A stretch of 64,000 nucleotides of DNA from UBA995 sp035477115 (GTDB lineage Bacteria; Bacillota; Sulfobacillia; UBA995). A model generated the notes under the pieces. The model did not search any database. It saw nothing but the letters and a program-made list of their open reading frames with translations, and was not told the DNA's origin. Numbering within the stretch: position 1 is the stretch's first letter; the number at the start of each line of letters is the position of its first letter. The translations under genes were made by a program, and so were the position numbers. Where the stretch lies: contig DATIKW010000018.1 of assembly GCA_035477115.1 (NCBI GenBank), forward strand, positions 1-64,000. The letters are read 5' to 3'. Shown here piece after piece: positions 32,222 through 40,397 of this stretch.

Positions 32222-34306
32222 CTAGCGGCCACGCGGTCGGAACTCCACCCTTATCGGCGTACCCGGCTGGACGCTCACTCCGGGCTCCGGGTCTTGCTCC
32301 ACGGCAAGCCCCGTGCCGCCGGCCTGCAAGCGGAGCCCTGCTTGGCCGAGGACCAGCCCGGCTTCCCGTATGGTCCGCCCCCGGACGTCAGGGACGGTGA
32401 CCAGATCCAAGGCCGCAATCTGACCCAGTTTCAGCAGCACCTCGCTCCCCGGCAGGCTCCGCGTCCCGGGAGGGGGCACCTGATCGATGACCACCGGGCC
32501 GTCGCCCCGCCATACGGGTACCAGCCCGAGGACTGCGAGTTCGCCAGCGGCTTGTTCGGCCGCCAGGCCGGTCATTTGGGGGATGGTGACCAGGACGGGC
32601 CGCTCGGTTGCCGGTGCCGGCGCAATGCCGAGGTAACGGAATACATCCTCCATCACCGCACGGAAGACGGGGGCCGCCACCTGGCTGCCCCATACCGACC
32701 CCACCGGCTCGTCAACGATGACGACAGCGGCAACCCGCGGATCGGAGGCCGGACCGAAACCAACGAAGGAGGCGATATGGTGTTCTTCGGAAACCCGGCC
32801 ATCGATCACTTTCTGCGCCGTCCCCGTCTTGCCCGCCAACTCGTACCCTTCCCGATAGGCAGGTCGGCCCGTCCCCCGGCTAACCGTGGCCTCCATGGCC
32901 CGGACCAGCTCCCGCGCCGTATCGGCCGACAGGACCTGCCGGCCTCCTTCCGTCCCCGCTCTCGGGGAGATGACCTCCCCCGAAGCCGGATCCACCAGTT
33001 CCCGGGCGATGTACGGCTCCGGCAGGCGGCCACCGTTGGCAATCGCCGCTATCGCCGTCACCAGTTGCAGGGGGGTGACGGTGAGGCTCTGGCCAAAGGA
33101 CATCACCGCCAGATCCATGGGTCGCAGATCCGCCTGGCGGACGGCCAGGCCCCGCGCTTCCCCGGGCAGGTCAACCCCGGTGGGCGCGCCAAACCCGAGT
33201 GCCCGATGGAACTCGAAGAAGCGCTGGGCACCCAACCTCTGGCCAATCTGTACGAACGCCACGTTGCAGGAGTTCTCGAGCGCCTCTGACAGGTCGATGC
33301 TGCCATGGCCTTCCCTCCGCCAGCACCGGATCCTCCCCCCGGGGACGGCAATCGAGCCCGGGCAGTAGAAGCGATCCTCCCAGCTCACCACCCCGGACTC
33401 CAGAGCGGCGGCCAGGGTGATCGGCTTGAAAGTCGAACCGGGCGGCTGGGCGAATTCCACCCCGGGATTGCGGTATGCACTGTCGGGATAGTCGCGGAAG
33501 TGGTTCGGATCGTAACTCGGGTTGCTCGCCATGGCCAGGATGGCGCCCGTCCGCGGATCCATGACGATGATCGTGACCCGCAACGCTTGCCATTGTGTCC
33601 GCGCTCGTTCCGCCTCGCGTTCGGCTACATGCTGCACGAACTCATCAATCGTCAAGACCAGATCGTAGCCGGGGGTCGACGGGTGATAGCGTTGCTCGGT
33701 TTGCGGGAGTTCCCGCCCGCGACCGTCATACTCGATAATGATCTTCCCCGGCTGACCGCGCAGGTAGCGGTCATAGTAGTACTCGATTCCCGCAAGTCCC
33801 TGGCCGTCAACCCCCGCGAAACCCAGGAGCTGCGCTCCCAGCCTGCCCTTGGGGTAGAAGCGCTGCGATTCCGGGGTGAAGGCAATGCCCGGCAAGTCCA
33901 TTTCTCTCAGCCGGGCGGCTTCTTCGCTGCTTACCTTCCGTTTGATCCACACGAAAGCTTGCCGCCGTTCGAGCCGACTCCGGACTTCGTCGTAGTCCAG
34001 AGCAAGGACCTCCGCGAGACTCCGGGCAATCTCCGGCGCCTTCCCCGGGGGGATCTCCAGCGGCACGGCGTACACCGAGTCCACATCGACGCTGAACGCC
34101 AACTCGCGACCCATCCGATCGAGAATGGCGCCCCGGCGCGGCTCAACCGGGACCTCCCTCGTCCGCACGATGAAGGAGCGTTCGGCGAGTTCCGCACCCC
34201 GTACAACCTGGATCCACGCCAGGCGACCCATCAGTATCGCCTGACAGAGGACGATCACCAGGAAAACCTGACGGATCCTTCGGCGAACCTGCTGCCTGGC
34301 AGTCAC
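32222..34306 (-). CDS. Class B penicillin-binding protein (PBP2/SpoVD type) with PASTA domains
   Basis: Class B PBPs are transpeptidases that cross-link septal peptidoglycan with FtsW. The 694-residue protein has a cytoplasmic tail and membrane anchor (VFLVIVLCQAILMGRLAW), a PBP dimer domain, and a transpeptidase domain with Ser-x-x-Lys in QPPGSTFKPITLAAAL, Ser-x-Asn in ENSCNVAFVQIG and KTG in YELAGKTGTAQKVIDG. Two PASTA domains end the protein (about 565-690). PASTA-bearing forms next to ftsL are called PbpB or SpoVD; the split cannot be made here. A GTG start with GGGAGGTGA upstream is used. Confidence 0.94.
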   Translation of the reverse strand: MTARQQVRRRIRQVFLVIVLCQAILMGRLAWIQVVRGAELAERSFIVRTREVPVEPRRGAILDRMGRELAFSVDVDSVYAVPLEIPPGKAPEIARSLAEVLALDYDEVRSRLERRQAFVWIKRKVSSEEAARLREMDLPGIAFTPESQRFYPKGRLGAQLLGFAGVDGQGLAGIEYYYDRYLRGQPGKIIIEYDGRGRELPQTEQRYHPSTPGYDLVLTIDEFVQHVAEREAERARTQWQALRVTIIVMDPRTGAILAMASNPSYDPNHFRDYPDSAYRNPGVEFAQPPGSTFKPITLAAALESGVVSWEDRFYCPGSIAVPGGRIRCWRREGHGSIDLSEALENSCNVAFVQIGQRLGAQRFFEFHRALGFGAPTGVDLPGEARGLAVRQADLRPMDLAVMSFGQSLTVTPLQLVTAIAAIANGGRLPEPYIARELVDPASGEVISPRAGTEGGRQVLSADTARELVRAMEATVSRGTGRPAYREGYELAGKTGTAQKVIDGRVSEEHHIASFVGFGPASDPRVAAVVIVDEPVGSVWGSQVAAPVFRAVMEDVFRYLGIAPAPATERPVLVTIPQMTGLAAEQAAGELAVLGLVPVWRGDGPVVIDQVPPPGTRSLPGSEVLLKLGQIAALDLVTVPDVRGRTIREAGLVLGQAGLRLQAGGTGLAVEQDPEPGVSVQPGTPIRVEFRPRGR

Positions 34307-34341
34307 AGCGTCGGGTCACCTCCCACCCGGGGCGCTCCCGA

Positions 34342-34887
34342 TTAGTCGCGCGTCGCGGCCTCGGCAGCCCGCCCGGCCAGCCAATCGAGGAAGATGTCCC
34401 ACGCTCCCAGCATCGGCCGCGGATGTATGCCTTCGCCGGCGCCCAGGCGCCTCCCCGCGTCCTCCGCGAGCGACAGGGTGACGGTGCGACTCGGTTGATG
34501 GATCGGCGCCGGACTGTGCCGTATCGTCGCGGGAGCAGGCTGATCCACCCGCGACAGGATCAGTCCCAGCCGCTCGCCGGCGACCGCCTCGATCCGCGCC
34601 ACGGAGCGCAGGGAGGCCAACTCCAGCTTGAGTTCGCCTCCGGCCCGCTCCGCCCGCGCCAGGACATCTCTCGCCTGCACCAGTTCCGAGCCAGTGGCGA
34701 TGATAGCTGTCTGCACGGCCATCCAGCCGGCGGCAACCAGGAGGGCCGCGGCCCAGAGCCGCAGCCAGGTCACCGCCCGCTCCCGGGCGCTGGGCCGCGG
34801 TCGCGGCCGGCTTCGCCCAGCCGCCTCGCTCGGTGCGGTCACGATTGGCTTGGCAAGCTGTTTGAGCTGGCGCTGGGGCATGCTCAT
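34342..34887 (-). CDS. ftsL: Cell division protein FtsL (septum formation)
   Basis: FtsL is a small bitopic protein that forms a complex with FtsQ and FtsB/DivIC. The product has 181 residues: a basic cytoplasmic region (MSMPQRQLKQLAKPIV and a stretch rich in Arg-Pro), one membrane segment (LWAAALLVAAGWMAVQTAII) and a short coiled coil (LVQARDVLARAERAGGELKL). VARIEAVAGERLGLILSRVD is the usual end of the FtsL core. A C-terminal extension of about 70 residues follows and is longer than typical. GGGGGAGGAA lies just before the ATG at 34887. Confidence 0.82.
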   Translation of the reverse strand: MSMPQRQLKQLAKPIVTAPSEAAGRSRPRPRPSARERAVTWLRLWAAALLVAAGWMAVQTAIIATGSELVQARDVLARAERAGGELKLELASLRSVARIEAVAGERLGLILSRVDQPAPATIRHSPAPIHQPSRTVTLSLAEDAGRRLGAGEGIHPRPMLGAWDIFLDWLAGRAAEAATRD

Positions 34888-34889
34888 GG

Positions 34890-35831
34890 CTATTCCTCCC
34901 CCTTCAATGCGAGAACCAGGCGCTCTGCCACCCGCAGCCGCGCCGAGCGCGAACGGGGGTTGGCCGCGATCTCGGCGGGAGACGGGGCAAGATTGGCGAT
35001 GGGCCGCAGCTTGGCTCGACCGCCCCCGCACATGCAGGCGGGGATCGCCGGCGGGCAGGTGCAGTCCCGCGCCAGGTCGCGCACGGTCTCTTTGACGATT
35101 CGGTCTTCCAGGGAATGAAAGGATATCACTCCGATCCGCCCGCCTGGCAGGATCACATCCACCGCGGCCTCCAGTGCCGGCCGGATGCGCTCAAGTTCCC
35201 GGTTGACCGCGATCCGCAAGGCCTGGAAGGTCCGGCGGGCGGGGTGCGCCCCGTGGCGGCGCGCGGCCGGCGGGATGGACTCGCGAATGACTTCGGCCAA
35301 CTCGAGGGTGCGGGTGAGCGGCCGGGCGGCGGTAATGGCCCTCGCGATGCGTTTGGCCCAGCGCTCCTCACCGTAGTCGCGGATGATTCGGGTCAGTTCG
35401 TCGGCGGAGGTACGATTCACCAGGTCGCCGGCCGTGGTGGGCTCGGCAGGATCCATCCGCATATCGAGCGGCCCGTCTTCCCGGTAGCTGAAGCCTCTGG
35501 CCGGCGTGTCCAGTTGGTGAGACGAGGCGCCCAAATCGAACAGCACTCCATCCACCTGGTCGATGCCCGCCCGGTGGAGCACCTCCCGCAGGCCGCCGAA
35601 GTCAGCATGGAATATCCGGGCACCCCACGGTGCCAGCCGGGCCGCAGCCGCCTGTACTGCGTCGGGATCGCGGTCAATGCCGACAATCCGACCTCCCGGA
35701 TGCGCCAGTTGGGCAATGGCCTCCAGATGGCCGCCCCCTCCGACGGTGCAATCCAAGTACTTGCCGCCCGGTCTGACCTGCAGGCAAGCCAGCACTTCCT
35801 CGAGCATTACCGGTCGATGGTCATACGCCAC
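34890..35831 (-). CDS. rsmH: 16S rRNA (cytosine1402-N4)-methyltransferase RsmH (MraW)
   Basis: RsmH methylates C1402 of 16S rRNA in the ribosomal P site. The protein has about 313 residues and the conserved N-terminus AYDHRPVMLEEVLACLQVRP. The SAM loop YLDCTVGGGGHLEAIAQL, DGVLFDLGASSHQLDTPARG, FSYREDGPLDMRMDP, HPARRTFQALRIAVNRELE and GRIGVISFHSLEDRIVKE follow. The GTG at 35831 has GGAGAGG eight bases upstream; a GTG three codons earlier is possible. A terminator-like hairpin separates it from mraZ. Confidence 0.95.
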   Translation of the reverse strand: MAYDHRPVMLEEVLACLQVRPGGKYLDCTVGGGGHLEAIAQLAHPGGRIVGIDRDPDAVQAAAARLAPWGARIFHADFGGLREVLHRAGIDQVDGVLFDLGASSHQLDTPARGFSYREDGPLDMRMDPAEPTTAGDLVNRTSADELTRIIRDYGEERWAKRIARAITAARPLTRTLELAEVIRESIPPAARRHGAHPARRTFQALRIAVNRELERIRPALEAAVDVILPGGRIGVISFHSLEDRIVKETVRDLARDCTCPPAIPACMCGGGRAKLRPIANLAPSPAEIAANPRSRSARLRVAERLVLALKGEE

Positions 35832-35870
35832 GGCCCCCACCTCTCCGGGCCCACGCTCGACAATTCGACG

Positions 35871-35929
35871 AAAAGAGCGCGGTCGCAGCCGGGTTCACCA
35901 CCTGCATCGGACGGAGGCGGCGACCGCGC
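35871..35929 (-). terminator. terminator/attenuator-like hairpin between mraZ and rsmH
   Basis: On the minus strand GCGCGGTCGC (35920-35929) and GCGACCGCGC (35877-35886) form a perfect 10-bp GC-rich stem around a 33-base loop. TCTTTTCGTC follows immediately. The hairpin begins about 17 bases after the mraZ stop. It could stop part of the transcription before the rest of the division cluster. Confidence 0.6.
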
Positions 35930-35945
35930 GTCGGGGAGCCTGATC

Positions 35946-36371
35946 CTAAATCATCCCGAGTTGTTCGGCCAGTTTCTCGTAGTTGCCTGATCGCGCCAGC
36001 GTATATTCCTCCCACCGGGTCTGGGGCCAGATCTCCACCCGTTCGGACACCCCGATGACCACCACCTCGCGTTCGATGCCGACCATCTGGCGCAGTTCCG
36101 GTGGGATGAGGACCCGCCCCTGGCGATCCACCTCCGCATCGGACGCGTTCGCGAAGAATACCCGCTTGAAGTCCCGCGCGTCAGCGCGCGCCAGCGGCAG
36201 GGCGGCCAGTTTGCCCTCGAGTTCTTGCCAGGCCGGCCGGGGGTAAAGGAAAATACAGCCATCGAGGCCGCGAGTGAGGACGGAGTCATCCCCAAGGAGT
36301 TCCCGGAAGCGCGCGGGCACGGTAACCCGGCCCTTATCGTCGACGCTGTGGCGGTACGTGCCCTTGAACAC
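35946..36371 (-). CDS. mraZ: Transcriptional regulator MraZ
   Basis: MraZ is a SpoVT/AbrB-like DNA-binding protein that represses its own division and cell wall operon. From the GTG at 36371 (GGAGG upstream) it has 141 residues, starting (M)FKGTYRHSVDDKGRVTVPAR. The second repeat NASDAEVDRQGRVLIPPELR completes the duplicated swapped-hairpin fold, each with the D..GR..(I/V)P core. It is the first gene of the dcw cluster. Three TGGGG repeats, its expected operator, lie just upstream of the start. Confidence 0.95.
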   Translation of the reverse strand: MFKGTYRHSVDDKGRVTVPARFRELLGDDSVLTRGLDGCIFLYPRPAWQELEGKLAALPLARADARDFKRVFFANASDAEVDRQGRVLIPPELRQMVGIEREVVVIGVSERVEIWPQTRWEEYTLARSGNYEKLAEQLGMI

Positions 36372-36382
36372 CCGGCCGCCTC

Positions 36383-36407
36383 CCCCACTTGGCCCCATTT
36401 CTCCCCA
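36383..36407 (-). promoter_or_regulatory. MraZ operator: three TGGGG repeats
   Basis: On the minus strand TGGGG occurs at 36403-36407, 36393-36397 and 36383-36387, each separated by exactly 5 bp (10-bp period). MraZ proteins bind tandem TGGGN repeats with 5-bp spacers in this position. The sites lie between the predicted promoter and the mraZ start. Confidence 0.85.
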
Positions 36408-36420
36408 TCAGAGTACTCAC

Positions 36421-36450
36421 ATTCTACATCGGGCTCCGGGGGGAAAGCAA
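36421..36450 (-). promoter_or_regulatory. putative sigma-A promoter of the dcw cluster
   Basis: On the minus strand TTGCTT (36445-36450) and TAGAAT (36421-36426) are 18 bp apart. The -10 lies 13 bases upstream of the first MraZ repeat, so transcription would start at or inside the operator. Confidence 0.6.
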
Positions 36451-36587
36451 TAGCGAGAAAAGGGATTTCTGGTGGAAGTTCATCAGCACGAGAGCGGGCC
36501 GGCACCGGGATCCGGAACAAAGCGGGCCCCGGTCAACCGGGAGTTGGCCGGGGCGTCTATCTCCTCAGCAGTAAGGAAGCCCTCCGG

Positions 36588-36779
36588 TCAGCGGCAACTG
36601 ACTACCAGAGGGCGCGGCAGCGAGTGCCGAATCGGCTCGCCGCACCGAGGACACTTGAACCCGGGCGACGGCCCGGGTTCATCGGTCAACCATCGCTCGG
36701 CCTCCCCCTCGACCAGTCGCGTCCCCTGGGTCCCACAGGCCAAGCAGACGAACTCCACGACCTTGATGCGATCCTCCAT
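36588..36779 (-). CDS. small zinc-ribbon protein
   Basis: A 63-residue frame starts at an ATG with GGGGGAGG ten bases upstream. It reads EFVCLACGTQGTRLVEGEAE, then GFKCPRCGEPIRHSLPRP. Two CxxC pairs about 24 residues apart predict a zinc ribbon. I do not recognise a named family. It stands between the lipoprotein gene and mraZ on the same strand, with no clear operon partner. The length and motif spacing suggest a small nucleic-acid or protein-binding module, but this is inference. Confidence 0.65.
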   Translation of the reverse strand: MEDRIKVVEFVCLACGTQGTRLVEGEAERWLTDEPGPSPGFKCPRCGEPIRHSLPRPLVVSCR

Positions 36780-36886
36780 AGCGATCAGGCCTCCCCCATC
36801 GCTCGGGCTTCAAGGGCCGTTGTTTCATCTATTCTCGCCCGTGGCCGGTTTGACCTGTCGGTCCGCCAGACTTTTCTCGCGCTCGA

Positions 36887-38317
36887 TCATCGGTCGAGAT
36901 CCAGGGGGTAGTCGATGCTCACCGGGCGACCTGCCTCGAACCTGGACAGGTCGTCGAGGAAGGAGAACGGATAGGGCTCATCGGGTCGATGGTAAACCAG
37001 GCGCAGGGCTATCTCCCTGACCACCGGCCCGACGCCGGACTCGGCCGGCCCCAGGCGGACGACCAGGCTGTAGCTGACGAACACCCCTTCGTCCCACTCG
37101 CCCCTTAGTCCGAGCTGGGCATCGAGTTCGGGCAAGCGAACCCCGAGAAGGTCGGGGGCCAATCGAAACGCGGAACCGGCCCGGGCGAGTTCCGCCAGGT
37201 TGCCCCAGCGCCCCACGTCGAGGAGGTCCTGCCGGAGTTCGTCCCGACCGGGCACGCCCGCGAGGTCGCCCCCCCCGACCTCCACCCAGGTTCCCTCCTG
37301 ACCGGCAATCTCCTCGCGGATCCAGACGCGGTCGCCATCCCGATAGCCTTCAACGGTGACCGCCTCATCGCCCCGCATGTAGTAGGTCTGGTGGGGTCCG
37401 CGGTGACGCCCGGCGAAGACGGTCGCGCCTCCCCCCACGGGCGCGGGCGTGCTCACGGGAAGCCAGGTCCAAGATGCGCTGGGTCCTGCCTCCCGCTCGA
37501 AGGTCAGCGTCTCCGCAGCCAGAGTACGCGCCACCGCATCGCGCAGTTCAGCGTCAGCCGGCGGGGCCGCTGCCAGGAAAAACGACATCCGATAGTCCTG
37601 CCCAAGCCTCAGCCCATCCGCGGACCGCGCCTCTCCGCCGAGGGTGACGGTGTACTCCCCCTCCTGAGCATAGCCGCTCACGAAAAACAAAAACGAATCA
37701 CCCTCATTAGTGATGACGCCGGTAAGCGCAGGGGCGAAACGTAGATGCTCCGCGACCGACTCCCAGTCCATCGCCCGATCGAAGCGCAGGGCGACGAAGA
37801 CCACTCCGGGAGACGGAAGACGCGGCTCCAGGTGATGGCTCACCACGCGGGGCGCCTGCCCCCCCGCTGGCGGCGGCGGCTTGTCGGCCGGCCGCCGCCC
37901 GTCCTCCTCGTGACGAGCTATAGCGCTCAGCGCCTCCGCCAGTGGGGCCGAGACGACGCGGCGGCGACCTTCCAGTTGGGGGTGTTCGATCGTCAAGGTG
38001 GCGCCGGCCGACAAGGTGAGCGTCACGGGGGGAGGGGCAACTCCGAAGAAGACCAACCGGGCCAAGCGCTCGCCCGGCTGGTCAAGCTCCCCCAGCCGGG
38101 CCTCACCATACAGGTCCAAGATCTCTGCCAGGTCGCCCAGATCCCCGGGGAACTCATATACTCGGGCGGGCCCAGTCTCGTTTCCGAGGTAGAGATGCGC
38201 TCGCTGGATCTCGCGGACCTCGAGCCGCGGCAGCATGGGGGGTGCCCTGCGACAACCGCTCGCCGCCGCGAGCCCGGCCAGGACCACCACCAACGCCCAA
38301 CTCAATGGCCCACGCAT
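36887..38317 (-). CDS. putative lipoprotein with SbsA/Big_5-like Ig domain
   Basis: With the ATG at 38317 (GGGGAGGTG upstream) the protein has 476 residues. It starts MRGPLSWALVVVLAGLAAAS followed by Gly-Cys, a lipoprotein signal peptide with the acylated cysteine near residue 22. A domain at about 160-270 reads GVVFVALRFDRAMDWESVAE, TNEGDSFLFFVSGYAQEGEY and TVTLGGEARSADGLRLGQDY, which resembles bacterial Ig-like Big_5/SbsA domains. The C-terminal part has SH3-like strands (VTVEGYRDGDRVWIREEIAG) and no catalytic signature. It is probably exported and anchored by the LspA pathway; its function is unknown. Confidence 0.7.
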   Translation of the reverse strand: MRGPLSWALVVVLAGLAAASGCRRAPPMLPRLEVREIQRAHLYLGNETGPARVYEFPGDLGDLAEILDLYGEARLGELDQPGERLARLVFFGVAPPPVTLTLSAGATLTIEHPQLEGRRRVVSAPLAEALSAIARHEEDGRRPADKPPPPAGGQAPRVVSHHLEPRLPSPGVVFVALRFDRAMDWESVAEHLRFAPALTGVITNEGDSFLFFVSGYAQEGEYTVTLGGEARSADGLRLGQDYRMSFFLAAAPPADAELRDAVARTLAAETLTFEREAGPSASWTWLPVSTPAPVGGGATVFAGRHRGPHQTYYMRGDEAVTVEGYRDGDRVWIREEIAGQEGTWVEVGGGDLAGVPGRDELRQDLLDVGRWGNLAELARAGSAFRLAPDLLGVRLPELDAQLGLRGEWDEGVFVSYSLVVRLGPAESGVGPVVREIALRLVYHRPDEPYPFSFLDDLSRFEAGRPVSIDYPLDLDR

Positions 38318-38357
38318 GGCCAGCACCTCCCCGGGTCTCCTCCGCAGAGCGGCCCTT

Positions 38358-38385
38358 GTAGGGGCGGGTTCCGAACCCGCCCCTA
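38358..38385. repeat. dispersed palindromic repeat, copy 3
   Basis: A 28-bp palindrome reads GTAGGGGCGGGTTCC followed by GAACCCGCCCCTA. It lies in the intergenic region between the divergent lipoprotein and alpha-oxoamine synthase genes. The central bases are TTCCGAA, the reverse of copy 2, so it is inserted in the opposite orientation. The remaining bases of 38318-38577 show no gene. Confidence 0.85.
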
Positions 38386-38577
38386 TCCCCCGCCTGTTGC
38401 CCGGGTTACAAGATTCGGCCCGCGCCTGGCCATCCCTGCCCGACCCGGGCGCCGGCGACCAATGCGCGAATTCTTTTCCCGTCAGGTCGAGTGCCGGCAG
38501 GAAGTCACCCCTCCGGGGACGTATACTTCCGATGGCTGAGCACATAACTGTGCACAGCGGGAGAAGGAGGCGAACCC

Positions 38578-39852
38578 TTGAACAACACGGCAGCGGCCAT
38601 CCGGCAAGACGAACGCACCCTGGCCGACTTCTTTGCCTTGCCCGATCCGGACATTTTCGCGAAGACCCGGCCGTTTTTCCAGTTCTGCGAGGGAGTCCGG
38701 GAGCGCGGGCACTACCTCTACCGGCGCACCCTGATGGGGCCGAGCGCCAATCGCGTCACCATCTGGGACGAGGAGCGGGGATCCCCGCGCTCGATGGTGA
38801 TGATGGCCTCCAACAACTACCTGGGCCTGACCACCCATCCGCGGGTCGTGGAGGCCGGCCTGGACGCCCAGCGCCGATACGGGGCCGGGTCGGGGAGCGT
38901 GTCGCTGCTTGCCGGCACCCTCGACCTGCACCGGCAACTCGAGGAACGTCTCGCGGCTTTCAAAAGCTGCGAGGACGCAGTGATCTTCCCCGCCGGCTAT
39001 TCGGCCAATGTGGGCTGTGTGATGGGTCTGGCCCGCGAGGGCGACCTGGTGATCAACGACATCCTGAATCACGCCAGCATCATCGATGGCTGCCGGCTCT
39101 CCGGCGCCGCCATCAAGACCTTCCCTCACTGCTCCGTCGAGGCCCTCGACAAGTTGCTGGCCCGCCAGGCCGGCAGCCACGCCGGCCGCCTGGTCATCGT
39201 CGACGGCGTGTTCAGCATGGATGGGGACATCGCTCCCCTGCCCCGGCTGATCGAGGTGTGCCGCAAGCACGGTGCCCGCCTCATGGTCGATGAAGCCCAT
39301 GCCACCGGCGTGATCGGTCCCGGCGGACGGGGCACGCCCGCCCATCACGGCGTGGAGGGGCAGGTCGACCTGGTGGCCGGGACCCTGTCCAAGGCCCTGG
39401 GCGGCGTGGGCGGCTTCGTCGCTGCGACGCGCGAAGTCGTTCATTACCTGCGCTTCTATGCCCGCTCCTACATGTTCTCCACCGCCCTGCCGCCGGCCGT
39501 GGCCGGCTCGGTGCTGGCGGCGCTGGACGTGCTGGACGATGAGCCCGAACTCCTGCGGCAACTCTGGGATAACATCCGCTACCTGCAGGCCGGACTTCGA
39601 GGTCTGGGCTTCAATCTCGGCAACCAGGAAACCGCCATCTTCCCCTTGATCATCGGGGATGACGTACGGGTCAAGGAGATGGGCCGCCTGCTCCATGAGG
39701 CGGGCATCTATGCCAACCCGGTATTCTACCCGGCGGTGTCCCGGCGCCTGTCCCGGATCCGCCTGTCGCTCATGGCCACCCACACCCGGGAGGATCTCGA
39801 CCTGACGCTGAGCGCCTGCGAGGAAGCCGGCCGCAAGCTGGGAATCATCTAG
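38578..39852 (+). CDS. alpha-oxoamine synthase family PLP enzyme (KBL/BioF/SPT-like)
   Basis: These PLP enzymes condense an amino acid with an acyl-CoA and release CO2, or cleave 2-amino-3-ketobutyrate. The 424-residue protein shows MASNNYLGLTTHPRVVEAGL, YGAGSGSVSLLAGTLDLHRQ, NHASIIDGCRLSGA, the PLP-binding DEAHATG (238-244) and the Schiff-base lysine Lys272 in AGTLSKALGGVGGF. The TTG start has AGAAGGAGG upstream. It is longer at the N-terminus than BioF and stands alone, without bio genes or threonine dehydrogenase. Choice between glycine C-acetyltransferase, BioF or serine palmitoyltransferase-like activity is open. Confidence 0.85.
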   Translation: MNNTAAAIRQDERTLADFFALPDPDIFAKTRPFFQFCEGVRERGHYLYRRTLMGPSANRVTIWDEERGSPRSMVMMASNNYLGLTTHPRVVEAGLDAQRRYGAGSGSVSLLAGTLDLHRQLEERLAAFKSCEDAVIFPAGYSANVGCVMGLAREGDLVINDILNHASIIDGCRLSGAAIKTFPHCSVEALDKLLARQAGSHAGRLVIVDGVFSMDGDIAPLPRLIEVCRKHGARLMVDEAHATGVIGPGGRGTPAHHGVEGQVDLVAGTLSKALGGVGGFVAATREVVHYLRFYARSYMFSTALPPAVAGSVLAALDVLDDEPELLRQLWDNIRYLQAGLRGLGFNLGNQETAIFPLIIGDDVRVKEMGRLLHEAGIYANPVFYPAVSRRLSRIRLSLMATHTREDLDLTLSACEEAGRKLGII

Positions 39853-39911
39853 GGCGCTTCACGGCAGCTTGATTGCCACTCCTCCGGCAGGGGCGGGGGG
39901 GGCGCCGGGCA

Positions 39912-39920
39912 TGGTATAAT
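39912..39920 (+). promoter_or_regulatory. extended -10 promoter of the second mntA-hepT module
   Basis: TGGTATAAT (39912-39920) is a perfect extended -10 element (TG-n-TATAAT), about 30 bases before the mntA start. No good -35 is seen, which extended -10 promoters can tolerate. Confidence 0.55.
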
Positions 39921-39950
39921 CCTGCAGAGACGCCGGGGAGGGGCCGAGTG

Positions 39951-40397
39951 ATGGCAAACCGGGAAGCAGCAGGCCGCTTGTTCACGCCGGCTTTCGCCGA
40001 CCTATGCGAAAAGCACGACGTGAAGCTTGCTGTCCTCTTCGGATCCCTGGTTACGGGCAAGGCATCGCTGAACAGTGATATGGATCTGGCCGTGCTCCTG
40101 GATACGAAGAACATGGTCGAAGGCAGTCGGGTCGGACGGGCAGCACGTTCGCTTCTCACGGACCTCATGCAGCTTGCCGGCACCTCAGCCATTGACCTGG
40201 TCATCCTGAATCGCGCGGACTCGCTGTTGCGTTTCGAGGTCGCGCGGACCGGCAAACCTATCTACGAGTCGGCACCCGGCACATTCGCCGAGTTCTGTTC
40301 CCTGGCTCTGCGGCAGCATCAGGATTCACGCGTCTTCTACCGGGTAATGGACAGATATCTGGAACGTGCGGTAAGGAAGGTGCCAGAGGGTGGTTAA
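39951..40397 (+). CDS. mntA: MntA-type nucleotidyltransferase (HepT antitoxin family), second copy
   Basis: The 148-residue protein has the minimal nucleotidyltransferase site: Gly31-Ser32 (LFGSLVTG) and Asp43-x-Asp45 (NSDMDLAVLLD). MNT proteins of this type AMPylate and silence the HEPN toxin HepT. The ATG at 39951 follows GGGGAGGGG, and an extended -10 promoter lies upstream. Its stop overlaps the start of hepT by eight bases, the normal coupled layout. The partner is broken by a frameshift and internal deletion. It is only about 30 percent alike by eye to the copy at 563-865, so the two are not a recent duplication. Confidence 0.85.
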   Translation: MANREAAGRLFTPAFADLCEKHDVKLAVLFGSLVTGKASLNSDMDLAVLLDTKNMVEGSRVGRAARSLLTDLMQLAGTSAIDLVILNRADSLLRFEVARTGKPIYESAPGTFAEFCSLALRQHQDSRVFYRVMDRYLERAVRKVPEGG

